Positions 8,700-17,499 of a stretch of 64,000 bases of DNA are shown one piece after another. The stretch is from positions 62,001-126,000 of the forward strand of contig NZ_JAIOAB010000008.1 in NCBI RefSeq assembly GCF_019890635.1. Direction: 5' to 3'. The notes under the pieces are model-generated. The model was not told the DNA's origin, ran no database searches, and was given only the letters and a program-made list of their open reading frames with translations. The stretch is from Streptomyces sennicomposti (lineage in GTDB: Bacteria > Actinomycetota > Actinomycetes > Streptomycetales > Streptomycetaceae). How positions within the stretch are numbered: the stretch's first letter is position 1; each line of letters begins with the position of its first letter. A program made the translations under genes and the position numbers.

Positions 8700-11600
8700 G
8701 TGACGGCACGGATGAGCGGGACGGCGGCGGGGACGACCACGACCGGTGCGACGGCGACCGCGGACGCGGGGATGATCGGGGCGGCGCGTACCGCCGGCGC
8801 CGCACCGGCCGGTGCTGGGGCCGCCGGTGGCGCGGACGCGGTGTCCGTGCGGCTCGCCGCCGTCTTCCTGCCCGCGCCGCTGCCGCGCGACAGCCGCATC
8901 GCCTTCTGGGACCCGGACGGCGAGACGTTCCCGCACTCGGCGGGCACCGACGCCGCCGAGGGCGGCGGCCTCCCGCCGTGGAACGGCCCGGACGGCGAAC
9001 CGCCCACGGAGACGGACCTCGCCGCCGCCGGCCCGCCCGCGCCCGGGGACCTCACGGGCGCCGACCGGTCCGAGGCGGGTGGCCTCCCGGCGGATGGCCG
9101 GTCCGCGGCGGATGCCCCCTCCAGCGGCGGTGCGCCCGCCGGGGGCGGCTCCCCGGACGCCGACCGGTCTGCGGCGGGTGGCCTTCTGGCGGACGGCCGG
9201 TCCGTGGCGGAGGACTCCTCCAGCGGCGGTGCGCCCGCGCCCGGGGACCTCACGGGCGACAACCGGTCCGCGGCGTTCGGCTCCCCGGACGACGGCCGGT
9301 TCGTGGCGGGCGGCTTCCCGGCAGACGGCCGATCCGTGGCGGAGGGCCTCGTCGGCGGCGGTGCGTCCGCGGCGGTCGGTTCCCCGGACGAGGGCCGGCT
9401 CGTACGCACCCGGCTCACCGTCGTCCGCCCGCACGGGACGGGAGTGCGCCGCAGGACCGCCCCGGCCCTCACCCTGCCCGTCGGCGACGCCCTGCCCCAC
9501 CTCGTGCGCGCCCGACGCGACCCGGCGGCCCACCCCGCCACCGCCTGCTGGGGCGCCGCCGCCCTGCACGCGCTGCGGCTCACCGCCCGCGGCCGCCTGC
9601 TGCCCGGCCTGACCGCCACCGGGCACGACGCCTGGCGCGCCGGCCCCCTCGACCCGGACGACATCGCCCACCTGCGCGCCATCGCCGCCGCGCTGCCCCA
9701 CGAGGGCCACGCGGTCCCGCTGCCCGGCCCCGGCCCCCTCCGGCTGCCCGAGCCCGAAGCGCTGCTGCGCGCCTTCCTCGACGCCGTCGCCGACACCCTG
9801 CCCCGCACCCCGGCCGCGCCGCACACCAGCGGGAAGCCCTTCGCGGACCGCCGCCCGCAGCACCTGCCGGGCGCCCGCGACTGGGCGGCCGAGGTCGCCG
9901 CCGGGATGGACGCGGGCGTACGGATCTCGCTGCGCCTGGACCTGTCGGCCTACGACCTGTTCGACGGCGACGAGGGACAGGCCCCGGGTGACGGCGCGCA
10001 CCGCAGGGCGGGCGCGGCCGTCGTCCAGGTGCACAGCCTCGCCGACCCCACCCTCGTCGCCGACGCGGCGGCCCTGTGGGCGGGCGAGGCGGACGCCGCG
10101 TTCGGCCCCCGCGCGCGCGTGGACGCCGCCCTGGCCGTACGGCGCGCCGCGCGCGTGTGGCCGCCGCTGGACCGGCTCGCCGAACAGGAGACGCCGGACG
10201 TCCTCGCCCTGTCCGAGGACGAGGTGAGCGAACTGCTCGGCGTGGCCGCGACCAGGCTCGCCGCGGCCGGCGTCGCCGTGCACTGGCCGCGCGACCTGGC
10301 GCAGGACCTCACCGCCACCGCGGTGGTACGGCCCGCGCCCGGCTCCGCCACCGACGGCACCGGCTTCTTCGAGAGCGAGGAACTGCTCCGGTTCCGCTGG
10401 CAGCTCGCGCTCGGCGGCGATCCGCTCACCGACGCCGAGATGGACGCCCTCGCCGAGGCCCACCGCCCGGTCGTCCGCCTGCGGGACAGCTGGGTGCTCG
10501 TCGACCCCGCCCTGGTCCGCAAGGCCCGCAAACGGGACCTCGGGCTGCTCGACCCGGTCGACGCGCTCTCCGTGGCGCTCACCGGCACCGCCGAGGTGGA
10601 CGGCGAGACCGTCGAGGCGGTGCCGACCGGCGCGCTGGCCGCGCTGCGGGACCGCATCACGGCCGGCGTACGGCCCGCCGAACCCCCGCCGGGCCTCGCG
10701 GCCACCCTGCGCGACTACCAGCTGCGCGGCCTGGCCTGGCTCGACCTCATGACCTCCCTCGGCCTCGGCGGCTGCCTCGCCGACGACATGGGCCTCGGCA
10801 AGACCGTCACCCTCATCGCCCTGCACCTGAAGCGGGCGCACGACGACCCCACCCTCGTCGTCTGCCCCGCCTCCCTGCTGGGCAACTGGCAGCGGGAGAT
10901 CACCCGGTTCGCGCCCGGCGTCCCCGTCCGCCGCTTCCACGGCCCCGACCGCACGCTCGACGGCCTCACCGGCGGCTTCGTGCTCACCACGTACGGCACC
11001 ATGCGCTCGGCCGCGGCCACCCTGGCCGAACACCGCTGGGGGATGGTCGTCGCGGACGAGGCACAGCACGTCAAGAACCCGTACTCGGCGACCGCGAAGG
11101 CCCTGCGCACGATCCCGTCGCCCGCGCGCGTGGCCCTCACCGGCACCCCCGTGGAGAACAACCTCTCCGAACTGTGGGCCCTCCTCGACTGGACCACCCC
11201 CGGACTCCTCGGCCCCCTGAAGTCCTTCCGCGCCCGCCACGCGCGCGCCGTCGAGAACGGCGAGGACACCGAGGCGGCGGAGCGGCTGGCCCGGCTGGTG
11301 CGCCCGTTCCTGCTGCGCCGCCGCAAGTCCGACCCCGGCATCGTCCCCGAGCTGCCGCCCAAGACCGAGACCGACCACCCGGTCCCGCTCACCCGCGAAC
11401 AGGCCGCGCTGTACGAGGCGGTGGTGCGCGAGTCGATGCACGTCATCGAGACGGCCGAGGGGATGGCCCGGCGCGGCCTGGTCCTCAAGCTGCTCACCTC
11501 GCTCAAGCAGATCTGCGACCACCCGGCCCTGTACCTGAAGGACGGGCCGCCTCCGGAGGGCGGCGGCCGGCCGGGCGGCGACCCGGCGCGCCGCTCGGGC

Positions 11601-12119
11601 AAACTCGCCCTGCTGGACGAGCTGCTGGACACCGTCCTCGCCGAGGACGGCTCCGCCCTGGTCTTCACCCAGTACGTCGGCATGGCCCGCCTGATCACCG
11701 CGCACCTCGCCGACCGCGCGGTCCCGGTCGACCTGCTGCACGGCGGGACGCCCGTCCCGGAGCGCGAGCGCATGGTGGACCGCTTCCAGGCCGGCGAGAC
11801 GCCCGTGCTGGTGCTGTCCCTGAAGGCGGCGGGCACCGGCCTGAACCTCACCCGCGCGGGCCACGTCGTCCACTTCGACCGCTGGTGGAACCCGGCGGTG
11901 GAGGAACAGGCCACCGACCGCGCCTACCGCATCGGCCAGACCCAGCCCGTGCAGGTGCACCGCCTCATCACCGAGGGCACCGTGGAGGACCGCATCGCCG
12001 AGATGCTCGCCGCGAAGCGGGCGCTGGCCGACGCGATCCTCGGCACCGGCGAGTCCGCCCTCACCGAGCTGACCGACCGTGAACTGTCCGACCTGGTCTC
12101 GCTGCGGAGGGAAGCCTGA
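8700..12119 (+). CDS. SNF2-family DEXX-box ATPase/helicase
   Basis: 1139 residues from GTG 8700, chosen because GGAGG ends nine bases upstream; GTG 8691 and ATG 8712 are alternatives. The C-terminal half is a SNF2 motor: LRDYQLRGLAWLDLM, Walker A DDMGLGKT (695-702), DEAQ box (786-789), LTGTPVENNLSELWALLDW, and a helicase-C lobe with GTGLNLTRAGHVVHFDRWW and ATDRAYRIGQTQPVQVHRL. SNF2 motors translocate on DNA and remodel DNA-protein complexes. Residues about 110-232 are a tandem low-complexity block of roughly 33-residue units between conserved segments. The SWIM zinc-finger gene follows with a TGATG overlap, an association conserved in actinobacteria. A DNA-damage-type promoter precedes it. 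Confidence 0.9.
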   Translation: MTARMSGTAAGTTTTGATATADAGMIGAARTAGAAPAGAGAAGGADAVSVRLAAVFLPAPLPRDSRIAFWDPDGETFPHSAGTDAAEGGGLPPWNGPDGEPPTETDLAAAGPPAPGDLTGADRSEAGGLPADGRSAADAPSSGGAPAGGGSPDADRSAAGGLLADGRSVAEDSSSGGAPAPGDLTGDNRSAAFGSPDDGRFVAGGFPADGRSVAEGLVGGGASAAVGSPDEGRLVRTRLTVVRPHGTGVRRRTAPALTLPVGDALPHLVRARRDPAAHPATACWGAAALHALRLTARGRLLPGLTATGHDAWRAGPLDPDDIAHLRAIAAALPHEGHAVPLPGPGPLRLPEPEALLRAFLDAVADTLPRTPAAPHTSGKPFADRRPQHLPGARDWAAEVAAGMDAGVRISLRLDLSAYDLFDGDEGQAPGDGAHRRAGAAVVQVHSLADPTLVADAAALWAGEADAAFGPRARVDAALAVRRAARVWPPLDRLAEQETPDVLALSEDEVSELLGVAATRLAAAGVAVHWPRDLAQDLTATAVVRPAPGSATDGTGFFESEELLRFRWQLALGGDPLTDAEMDALAEAHRPVVRLRDSWVLVDPALVRKARKRDLGLLDPVDALSVALTGTAEVDGETVEAVPTGALAALRDRITAGVRPAEPPPGLAATLRDYQLRGLAWLDLMTSLGLGGCLADDMGLGKTVTLIALHLKRAHDDPTLVVCPASLLGNWQREITRFAPGVPVRRFHGPDRTLDGLTGGFVLTTYGTMRSAAATLAEHRWGMVVADEAQHVKNPYSATAKALRTIPSPARVALTGTPVENNLSELWALLDWTTPGLLGPLKSFRARHARAVENGEDTEAAERLARLVRPFLLRRRKSDPGIVPELPPKTETDHPVPLTREQAALYEAVVRESMHVIETAEGMARRGLVLKLLTSLKQICDHPALYLKDGPPPEGGGRPGGDPARRSGKLALLDELLDTVLAEDGSALVFTQYVGMARLITAHLADRAVPVDLLHGGTPVPERERMVDRFQAGETPVLVLSLKAAGTGLNLTRAGHVVHFDRWWNPAVEEQATDRAYRIGQTQPVQVHRLITEGTVEDRIAEMLAAKRALADAILGTGESALTELTDRELSDLVSLRREA
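9028..9395 (+). repeat. In-frame repeat block (about 99-bp units) inside the SNF2 gene
   Basis: Three and a half degenerate units encode Gly/Ala/Ser/Pro/Asp-rich peptides; landmarks repeat as GDLTGADRS, ADGRSAAD, SSGGAPA, then ADRSAAGG, ADGRSVAE, SSGGAPA, then GDLTGDNRS, ADGRSVAE. Units are multiples of three, so the frame is kept. The block probably forms a flexible linker. Confidence 0.8.
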
Positions 12120-15100
12120 TGGAGACGCGGGTGCCTTTCGAGCGGCCGGGGCCGGGCGAGCGGTCGGCGCCCACTGAGCTGCCGTCCGCTGAGCCGCCGC
12201 CCGCCGAGCCGTCCGTGGCGGGGGCCGCCGCCTCGGGCACCGGACCATCGGGGCCGGACGCCGAGGGCCACCAGGAGCCGGGGGAGGCCGTGGAGAACGC
12301 GGAGGCCGTGGAGAACACGGAGGCTGGGGCGAACACGGAGGCTGGGGCGAACACGGAGGCTGCGGAGGCCGCGGAGGAGCGGGTACCGACGGGCTGGGCG
12401 TCCGGCCGCGCCTCGGCGGACGCGGACGGGCCGCTCGGGCCTGTCCGGGCGGAGGCCGATCAGGCGGCGGGTTCCGCGTCGGCGTCGGCGGGGGCGGACG
12501 ATGCGGCCGGTTCCGCCTCGGCCGAGGCGGAGCGGGCATCCGGTTCTGTCCCGGCGGCGCGTCCCGGTGATGTGGCGCGTGAGGCCCTGCGCGCCGCCCG
12601 GGAGCAGCAGTCGCCGAGCGGTGCGGCGGGGGAGCGCGGACCGGCGGCGGGGACCGCCGCCGCACGCGAGGCCCGGCCCGGCGACGCCGCCCGCGCCGCC
12701 CTGCGCCGAGCCGTCTCGGCCCGCCGGGGTGAGGCCGTGGGCAGCGGCGACCCGGCGGTACCGGCCGAATCGGCCGCACCCGCCCCCGCCGAACGGGCGG
12801 CTCCCGCCCCCACCGAACCGGCGGCCACCTCCCGGTCCCGTGGCCGGGCCGCCCGTCCGGCCGACGTGGCCCGCGAGGCCCTGCGCGCGGCCCGCGCCCG
12901 GAACGAGGCACAGACCGAGCGACCGGCCGAGGAACGGACCGAGGCGCGGCCCCCGACACGCACCCCGGCGGCGCAGGCCGCCGGGGCGGCCACCACCGAC
13001 GCCGCCCGTCCGCGCCGCTCCGCGCCCCGCGTCGGCCGCCCCCGAGGCGACGCCTCGGGCACCGACGCTGCCGGTGCCCGCCGCCCGGGCACTGTGGGCG
13101 AACTGCTCGCGGGCGCCTTCCGCACGCCGTCCACACCGAGAGGGACGGCCGAGCGGGGGAGCAACGAGCGCGGGGATCACGAGCGCGGGGACCACGAGGG
13201 AGGCGCATCCTCCGGCCCCGGACGGTCGTCGGCCGGCACGACCGACACCACCCGGCCCGCCGCACGCACCACGGACACGGACCGCCACAGCGGCACGGGC
13301 GCCGCACCCCGCCGGGCCGCGGCGGTGGACTCGGTCGGGGGAGTGTCCGACACGGGCTATGACTCCGGTGCCGAGCACCGCCGTGCCGCTGTGGCGGACA
13401 CGGCCGAGGGAACCTCCGTCCCCGGTGACGGCTCGGACGCAGTGCATCGCTGGGCCACGGCGGCAGGCTCGGCCGACGAGGCCCCCGTCCCCGGCGACGA
13501 TTCGGATGCCGTGCATCGCCGGGCCACGGCGACAGGCTCGGCCGATGAGGCCTCCGTCCCCGGCGACGGCTCGGATGCCGTGCATCGCTGGGCCACGGCG
13601 GCAGGCTCGGCCGATGAGGCCTCCGTCCCCGGCGACGGCTCGGATGCCGTGCGTCGACGGGCCATGGCAGCGGACCTGGCTGGGGGAGCCTTCGGCCTTG
13701 GCGGCGGTTCCGTTGCCGTGCCCAGCCGGGCCAGGGCGGCAGGCTCGGCCGGGGGAGCGTCCGTCCTCGGTGACGGCTCCGACGCCGTGCGCCGCCCCGC
13801 CGTGGCGGCAGCAGACCCGGCCGACGAAGCCTCCGTCCCCGGCGACGACACCGCCGCCGCCCGCCCCGGCGCTCACCCGAGCACGTTCCGCACCGCGTCC
13901 GACCCCGCCCCCGGCGCGCGCCCCGCGCCCGCCCCCGCTTCCGACCCGGGCACCTCCGCCGCGCACCCCGCCCACGCCCCCCGGACGCCGCCGGTCCCCC
14001 GGACCATGGCCTCCCCGCACAGGGACGGCGAGCTGCGCCGTACCTTCCCGGCGCTTCCCGCCCGGCCCACCGCCGAGGCCGAGGGAGCGGGCTTCGCCGA
14101 GACCTGGTGGGGCGAGGCGTGGCTCACCGCGCTGGAGGAGGGCGCGCTGGACGCGGCGCGGCTGGCCCGCGGGCGCGGTTACGCCGAGCGGGGCCACGTG
14201 GACGCCATCACCGTGACGCCCGGCCTGGTCCTGGCGTACGTACAGGGCAGCCGCCCGCGCCCGTACCGGGTCCAGGTGCGGGTGCGGACGCTGGGCGACG
14301 CGCAGTGGGCCCGCTTCCTGGACGCGGCGGCCGACCGCCCCGGACACATCGCCGCGCTCCTCGACAAGGAGATGCCGCAGACCCTCGCGGACTGCGGGGT
14401 GCCGCTGCTGCCCGGCCCCGGCGATCTCGAACCGCACTGCAGCTGCCCCGACCGTGGCCACCCCTGCAAGCACGCGGCGGCCCTCTGCTACCAGACGGCA
14501 CGGCTGCTGGACGCCGACCCGTTCGTCCTGCTGCTGCTCCGCGGCCGGGGCGAACGGGAACTGCTGGACGCCCTGTCCCGGCTGAGCGCGGCCCGTGCGG
14601 CCCGCGCGGCGGGGGACCGGCGCCCGGACGACCTGCCGGGCGTACGGGCCACCGAGGCCCTCGCGCCCCGCACGCTTCCTCCGCTGCCCGCCCCCCTGCC
14701 GCCCCCGCCGCACCCCGAGCAGCCGCCGGCGTATCCGGCGGCGCCGGGCGGCCCGGACCCGTTCGCGCTGGACCAATTGGCCACCGACGCGGCCGCCCGC
14801 GCCCACGCCCTGCTCACCACCGGCCGCGACCCCGTGGGCGGGCTGACGCTGTGGCAGGACGCGGTACGCCTCGCCGCCGCCCGCCCCGGTTCCGGACTGA
14901 CCGCGGCGACCCGCGCCCTGTACGCCTCGCTCGCCGCGGCCACCGGACGCACGCCGAACGAACTGGCGCGCGCCGTGGCCGCCTGGCGGCAGGGCGGCCT
15001 TGCGGGACTCGCCGTCCTCGAAGAGCCGTGGGACCCGCCGGCCGGCCGCTTCGACCGGGCCCGCCCGCTGCTCCTCGCCGCCGACCTGCCCGCCTTCCGC

Positions 15101-15277
15101 CCGCACCGCAACCGGCTCACCCACCCCGGCGGCCACCTCCAGCTCCGGCTGGGCCGGGACGGCCTGTGGTACGCGTACGAGTCCGAGCCCGGCCGCGAGG
15201 ACTGGTGGCCGCGCGGCACCCCCGACCTGGACCCGGTGGGCGCCCTGACCGCCCTGGCCACGCCCGCCGGCCTCTGA
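12119..15277 (+). CDS. SWIM zinc-finger protein with a long disordered N-terminal extension
   Basis: 1052 residues; the ATG overlaps the helicase stop (TGATG). The conserved part is residues about 630-1052: RTFPALPARPTAEAEGAGF, FAETWWGEAWLTALEEGAL, SRPRPYRVQVRVRTL, then the SWIM motif CSCPDRGHPCKH (Cys774, Cys776, Cys783, His785), a zinc fold that binds DNA or protein. Residues 1-629 are Ala/Pro/Glu-rich and low complexity. They include three copies of a RPGDVAREALRAAR-like motif (about 147-270) and seven copies of a 23-residue repeat (about 402-580). The pair with the SNF2 motor suggests a DNA-remodelling partner. The ATG at 14006 starts exactly at the conserved part, but continuous coding and overlap favour the long form. 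Confidence 0.8.
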   Translation: METRVPFERPGPGERSAPTELPSAEPPPAEPSVAGAAASGTGPSGPDAEGHQEPGEAVENAEAVENTEAGANTEAGANTEAAEAAEERVPTGWASGRASADADGPLGPVRAEADQAAGSASASAGADDAAGSASAEAERASGSVPAARPGDVAREALRAAREQQSPSGAAGERGPAAGTAAAREARPGDAARAALRRAVSARRGEAVGSGDPAVPAESAAPAPAERAAPAPTEPAATSRSRGRAARPADVAREALRAARARNEAQTERPAEERTEARPPTRTPAAQAAGAATTDAARPRRSAPRVGRPRGDASGTDAAGARRPGTVGELLAGAFRTPSTPRGTAERGSNERGDHERGDHEGGASSGPGRSSAGTTDTTRPAARTTDTDRHSGTGAAPRRAAAVDSVGGVSDTGYDSGAEHRRAAVADTAEGTSVPGDGSDAVHRWATAAGSADEAPVPGDDSDAVHRRATATGSADEASVPGDGSDAVHRWATAAGSADEASVPGDGSDAVRRRAMAADLAGGAFGLGGGSVAVPSRARAAGSAGGASVLGDGSDAVRRPAVAAADPADEASVPGDDTAAARPGAHPSTFRTASDPAPGARPAPAPASDPGTSAAHPAHAPRTPPVPRTMASPHRDGELRRTFPALPARPTAEAEGAGFAETWWGEAWLTALEEGALDAARLARGRGYAERGHVDAITVTPGLVLAYVQGSRPRPYRVQVRVRTLGDAQWARFLDAAADRPGHIAALLDKEMPQTLADCGVPLLPGPGDLEPHCSCPDRGHPCKHAAALCYQTARLLDADPFVLLLLRGRGERELLDALSRLSAARAARAAGDRRPDDLPGVRATEALAPRTLPPLPAPLPPPPHPEQPPAYPAAPGGPDPFALDQLATDAAARAHALLTTGRDPVGGLTLWQDAVRLAAARPGSGLTAATRALYASLAAATGRTPNELARAVAAWRQGGLAGLAVLEEPWDPPAGRFDRARPLLLAADLPAFRPHRNRLTHPGGHLQLRLGRDGLWYAYESEPGREDWWPRGTPDLDPVGALTALATPAGL
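13321..13860 (+). repeat. 69-bp in-frame tandem repeat in the SWIM gene, about seven copies
   Basis: Each unit encodes 23 residues beginning AGSADEASVPGDG and ending HRWATA. Two central copies (around 13536-13665) are nearly identical at nucleotide level; outer copies are diverged, and one (around 13671-13739) keeps only the frame and the ending. The 69-bp period keeps the reading frame. Confidence 0.88.
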
Positions 15278-15487
15278 CACCTCGGCCGCCACCCGGCGGC
15301 CCGCCCGGCTCCTGTTCACGGTTCGCGCGTAGTCCTCCGGCTGGTGCGCATGGTCCGCCGGGGTGATGTGCGGTTCCCCCGGCGCCGGACGAGGCGTACC
15401 CGGGGGCGGCGCAGGCGCTCCTCGCGGTCATGGGTGGCGTGGCCGCGGTCGCGCGCCTGGTACCCGCCCGGACGGGAAGGCGTTTAT

Positions 15488-15499
15488 TGGATCGATCCA
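15488..15499. promoter_or_regulatory. TetR operator, copy 1 (perfect 12-bp palindrome)
   Basis: TGGATCGATCCA is a perfect palindrome overlapping the -35 position of a promoter whose -10 box TACGCT is at 15512-15517, seven bases before the TetR ATG at 15524. The transcript would therefore be leaderless. A closely related sequence in the opposite orientation lies before the MFS gene (16161-16190); both also share the flank TTCAAAAC. Confidence 0.75.
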
Positions 15500-15523
15500 T
15501 TCAAAACCTGCTACGCTCGTTCC

Positions 15524-16120
15524 ATGGCCCGACCGAGGACGTTCGACGAGGAACGGGCCCTGGACGCGGCGATGCGCACGTTCTGGGAGAAGGGCTACGA
15601 GGCCACCTCCACACAGGATCTGTGCGACGCCACGGGGCTGGGGCGCAGCAGCATCTACAACACCTTCAAGAGCAAGCACGATCTCTTCGAGCGTGCGCTG
15701 GCCCGCTACATCGACTCCATGACGAGCACCCAACTGGCCGTCCTGGAGGAGCGGCGGCTCACCGCCGCCGAGCGCATCCGCACCCTGCTGGCGATGGTGG
15801 TCGACGGCGAGACGGAACACCGGGCGGGCGGGCGCAGCCTCGGCTGTCTGACCGTGAACACCACGGTGGAACTGGCCGCCCGGGACTCCCGGGCGGCGGG
15901 GATGCTGGAGCGGGACACCGCGCGCCGGCTGGCCGCCCTGCGCGCGGTGCTCGAAGAGGGCCGGCGGGACGGGAGCATCACGTCCCGCCGGGACGCCGGA
16001 GCGCTGGCCCGCTTCGTCAACGCGGCGATCGGCGGCATGCGGATCTCCAGTCAGGGCGGCGCCGACCGGTCCGCGCTGGAGTCGATCGCCGACGTCACCC
16101 TGGACGCCTTGACCGCCTGA
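15524..16120 (+). CDS. TetR-family transcriptional regulator
   Basis: 198 residues. The N-terminal helix-turn-helix (residues about 8-55: FDEERALDAAMRTFWEKGYE, TSTQDLCDATGLGRSSIYNTF) is typical of TetR repressors. The C-terminal ligand domain (SLGCLTVNTTVELAARDSRA) resembles the TetR_C_16/AcrR-like group found beside exporters. The promoter shows a 12-bp palindrome over the -35 box, so autorepression is likely. The following MFS gene, with a matching operator, is the likely target, giving inducible efflux of a toxic compound. The start at 15524 lies seven bases after a -10 box, which implies a leaderless mRNA. Confidence 0.9.
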   Translation: MARPRTFDEERALDAAMRTFWEKGYEATSTQDLCDATGLGRSSIYNTFKSKHDLFERALARYIDSMTSTQLAVLEERRLTAAERIRTLLAMVVDGETEHRAGGRSLGCLTVNTTVELAARDSRAAGMLERDTARRLAALRAVLEEGRRDGSITSRRDAGALARFVNAAIGGMRISSQGGADRSALESIADVTLDALTA

Positions 16121-16160
16121 CCGTGAGCGCTGCCCGGCCCGGGCGGCGCCTTCCCGTACC

Positions 16161-16190
16161 CAAGTTTTGAACTGATCGATACATAACGAA
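16161..16190. promoter_or_regulatory. TetR operator, copy 2, before the MFS gene
   Basis: Read on the minus strand this segment (TTAT-G-ATCGAT-CAG-TTCAAAAC-TTG) aligns with the TetR promoter operator (TTAT-TGG-ATCGAT-CCA-TTCAAAAC-CTG) at nearly every position, with one gap. It lies 57 bases before the MFS start. Confidence 0.72.
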
Positions 16191-16246
16191 AGCGCCACAC
16201 CGTCCGGCCGTGCGGCCGGACGGCCCGACCGAAGGAGACGGACACC

Positions 16247-17446
16247 GTGCCTCGCGCCGTATACGTCCTGGCACTCGGCATCTTCGCCATGGTGACCAGT
16301 GAGTTCGTGGTCGCCGGGCTGATGCCGCAGATGGCCGACGGCCTGAACGCGACCATCCCGCAGATCGGATACCTCATCACCGCCTTCGCGGTGGCCATGG
16401 CGGCCGGCGGGCCGTTCCTGACCGTGGCCGTCATGAAGCTGCCGCCCCGCACGGCGCTGATGGCGCTGTTCGCGATCTTCCTGGCGGGCAACGTGCTGGC
16501 CGCCACCGCGAGCGGCTACGCCACGATGATGGCCGCGCGCATCGTCACCGGCATCGCCTCGCAGGCCTTCTTCGGAGTGGGCATCTCCCTGTGCGCCCAG
16601 ATCACCCGGCCCGAGGTCCGCGGCCGCGCGATCGCGGTGGCGATGAACGGCCTGATGCTCGGCACCCTGCTGGGTCTGCCCATCTCCACGCTCGTCGGCG
16701 AGCACTTCGGCTGGCGTGCCGCCTTCTGGACCATCACCCTGATCACCGTGATCGCCGCGGTGGCCACCCTGTTCGGCGTGCCCCGCATCGAGCGGGCCCA
16801 GGGCGGCGGCGGCTTCCGCGAGGAGGTCGGCGTCTTCCGCAAGCCCAGGCTGTGGCTGGTGCTGTCCACCAGCACGCTCATCATCGGCGCCACCTTCTCG
16901 GCCTTCAGCTACTTCAACCCGATCCTCACCGACCTCGCCGGCTTCTCGGCCGGCACCGTCCCCGTCCTGCTGATCGCCTACGGCGCCGCCACGGTCGTCG
17001 GCAACAATGTCGTCGGCCGCTTCGCCGACAAGCACACCGTGCCCGTGCTCGCCGTCGGCCTGGTGCTCAACACCGTCTTCCTGGCCGGCTTCGCCCTCCT
17101 GGCCGACCTGCCCGTCCCGGCGATCATCTGCATGATGGGCATCGGCCTGGTCGGCGTCACCATGAACCCGGCCATGGCCACCCGTGTGCAGCGCACCGGC
17201 AACGCGGGCCCGCTGGTCAACACCGTCCACTCCTCCTTCATCACCCTCGGCATCATCCTGGGCTCCTCCATCGGCGCCGTGGTGATCGACGTCTGGGGCC
17301 TGCGCGCGCCGCTCTGGCTGGGGGCGATCATGGCCGTCGCCGGCCTGGCCACCGTCCTGCCCGACCTGGCCCGGCGCCCCGCTCCGGAGCCGGCCCCGGT
17401 GGCCCCGGCCGCCGGGGCCCCCGCCAAGCAGGCCGAGCAGGTCTGA
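16247..17446 (+). CDS. MFS transporter, DHA1/AraJ-like drug exporter
   Basis: 399 residues, GTG start with GAAGGAG ten bases upstream. Twelve hydrophobic helices are visible. The N-terminus ALGIFAMVTSEFVVAGLMPQ is characteristic of the chloramphenicol-resistance/AraJ group of proton-driven exporters; motif A-like GRAIAVAMNGLMLGTLLGLP and the second-half FADKHTVPVLAVGL are present. The C-terminal tail is a Pro/Ala-rich cytoplasmic stretch. It is controlled by the upstream TetR gene, judging from the shared operator, and ends at a strong terminator hairpin 25 bases downstream. Confidence 0.9.
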   Translation: MPRAVYVLALGIFAMVTSEFVVAGLMPQMADGLNATIPQIGYLITAFAVAMAAGGPFLTVAVMKLPPRTALMALFAIFLAGNVLAATASGYATMMAARIVTGIASQAFFGVGISLCAQITRPEVRGRAIAVAMNGLMLGTLLGLPISTLVGEHFGWRAAFWTITLITVIAAVATLFGVPRIERAQGGGGFREEVGVFRKPRLWLVLSTSTLIIGATFSAFSYFNPILTDLAGFSAGTVPVLLIAYGAATVVGNNVVGRFADKHTVPVLAVGLVLNTVFLAGFALLADLPVPAIICMMGIGLVGVTMNPAMATRVQRTGNAGPLVNTVHSSFITLGIILGSSIGAVVIDVWGLRAPLWLGAIMAVAGLATVLPDLARRPAPEPAPVAPAAGAPAKQAEQV

Positions 17447-17470
17447 GCGGGTCCGCGTCCCCACGGGAAA

Positions 17471-17497
17471 GGGCGGCCGGCATCCAGCCGGCCGCCC
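17471..17497 (+). terminator. Hairpin terminator after the MFS gene
   Basis: Perfect 11-bp arms GGGCGGCCGGC / GCCGGCCGCCC with loop ATCCA, 25 bases after the stop. There is no T-run, as is usual in Streptomyces. Confidence 0.8.
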
Positions 17498-17499
17498 CG

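Noticed and set aside
8625..13307. Very long open frames on the minus strand opposite the SNF2 and SWIM genes
   Set aside because: They are products of high third-position GC; composition is Arg/Gly/Pro-rich without domains, whereas the plus strand encodes clear SNF2 and SWIM motifs.
13321..13860. Regular repeats that could suggest a CRISPR-like array
   Set aside because: The 69-bp units are contiguous, codon-phased and inside a long coding frame, with no spacers.
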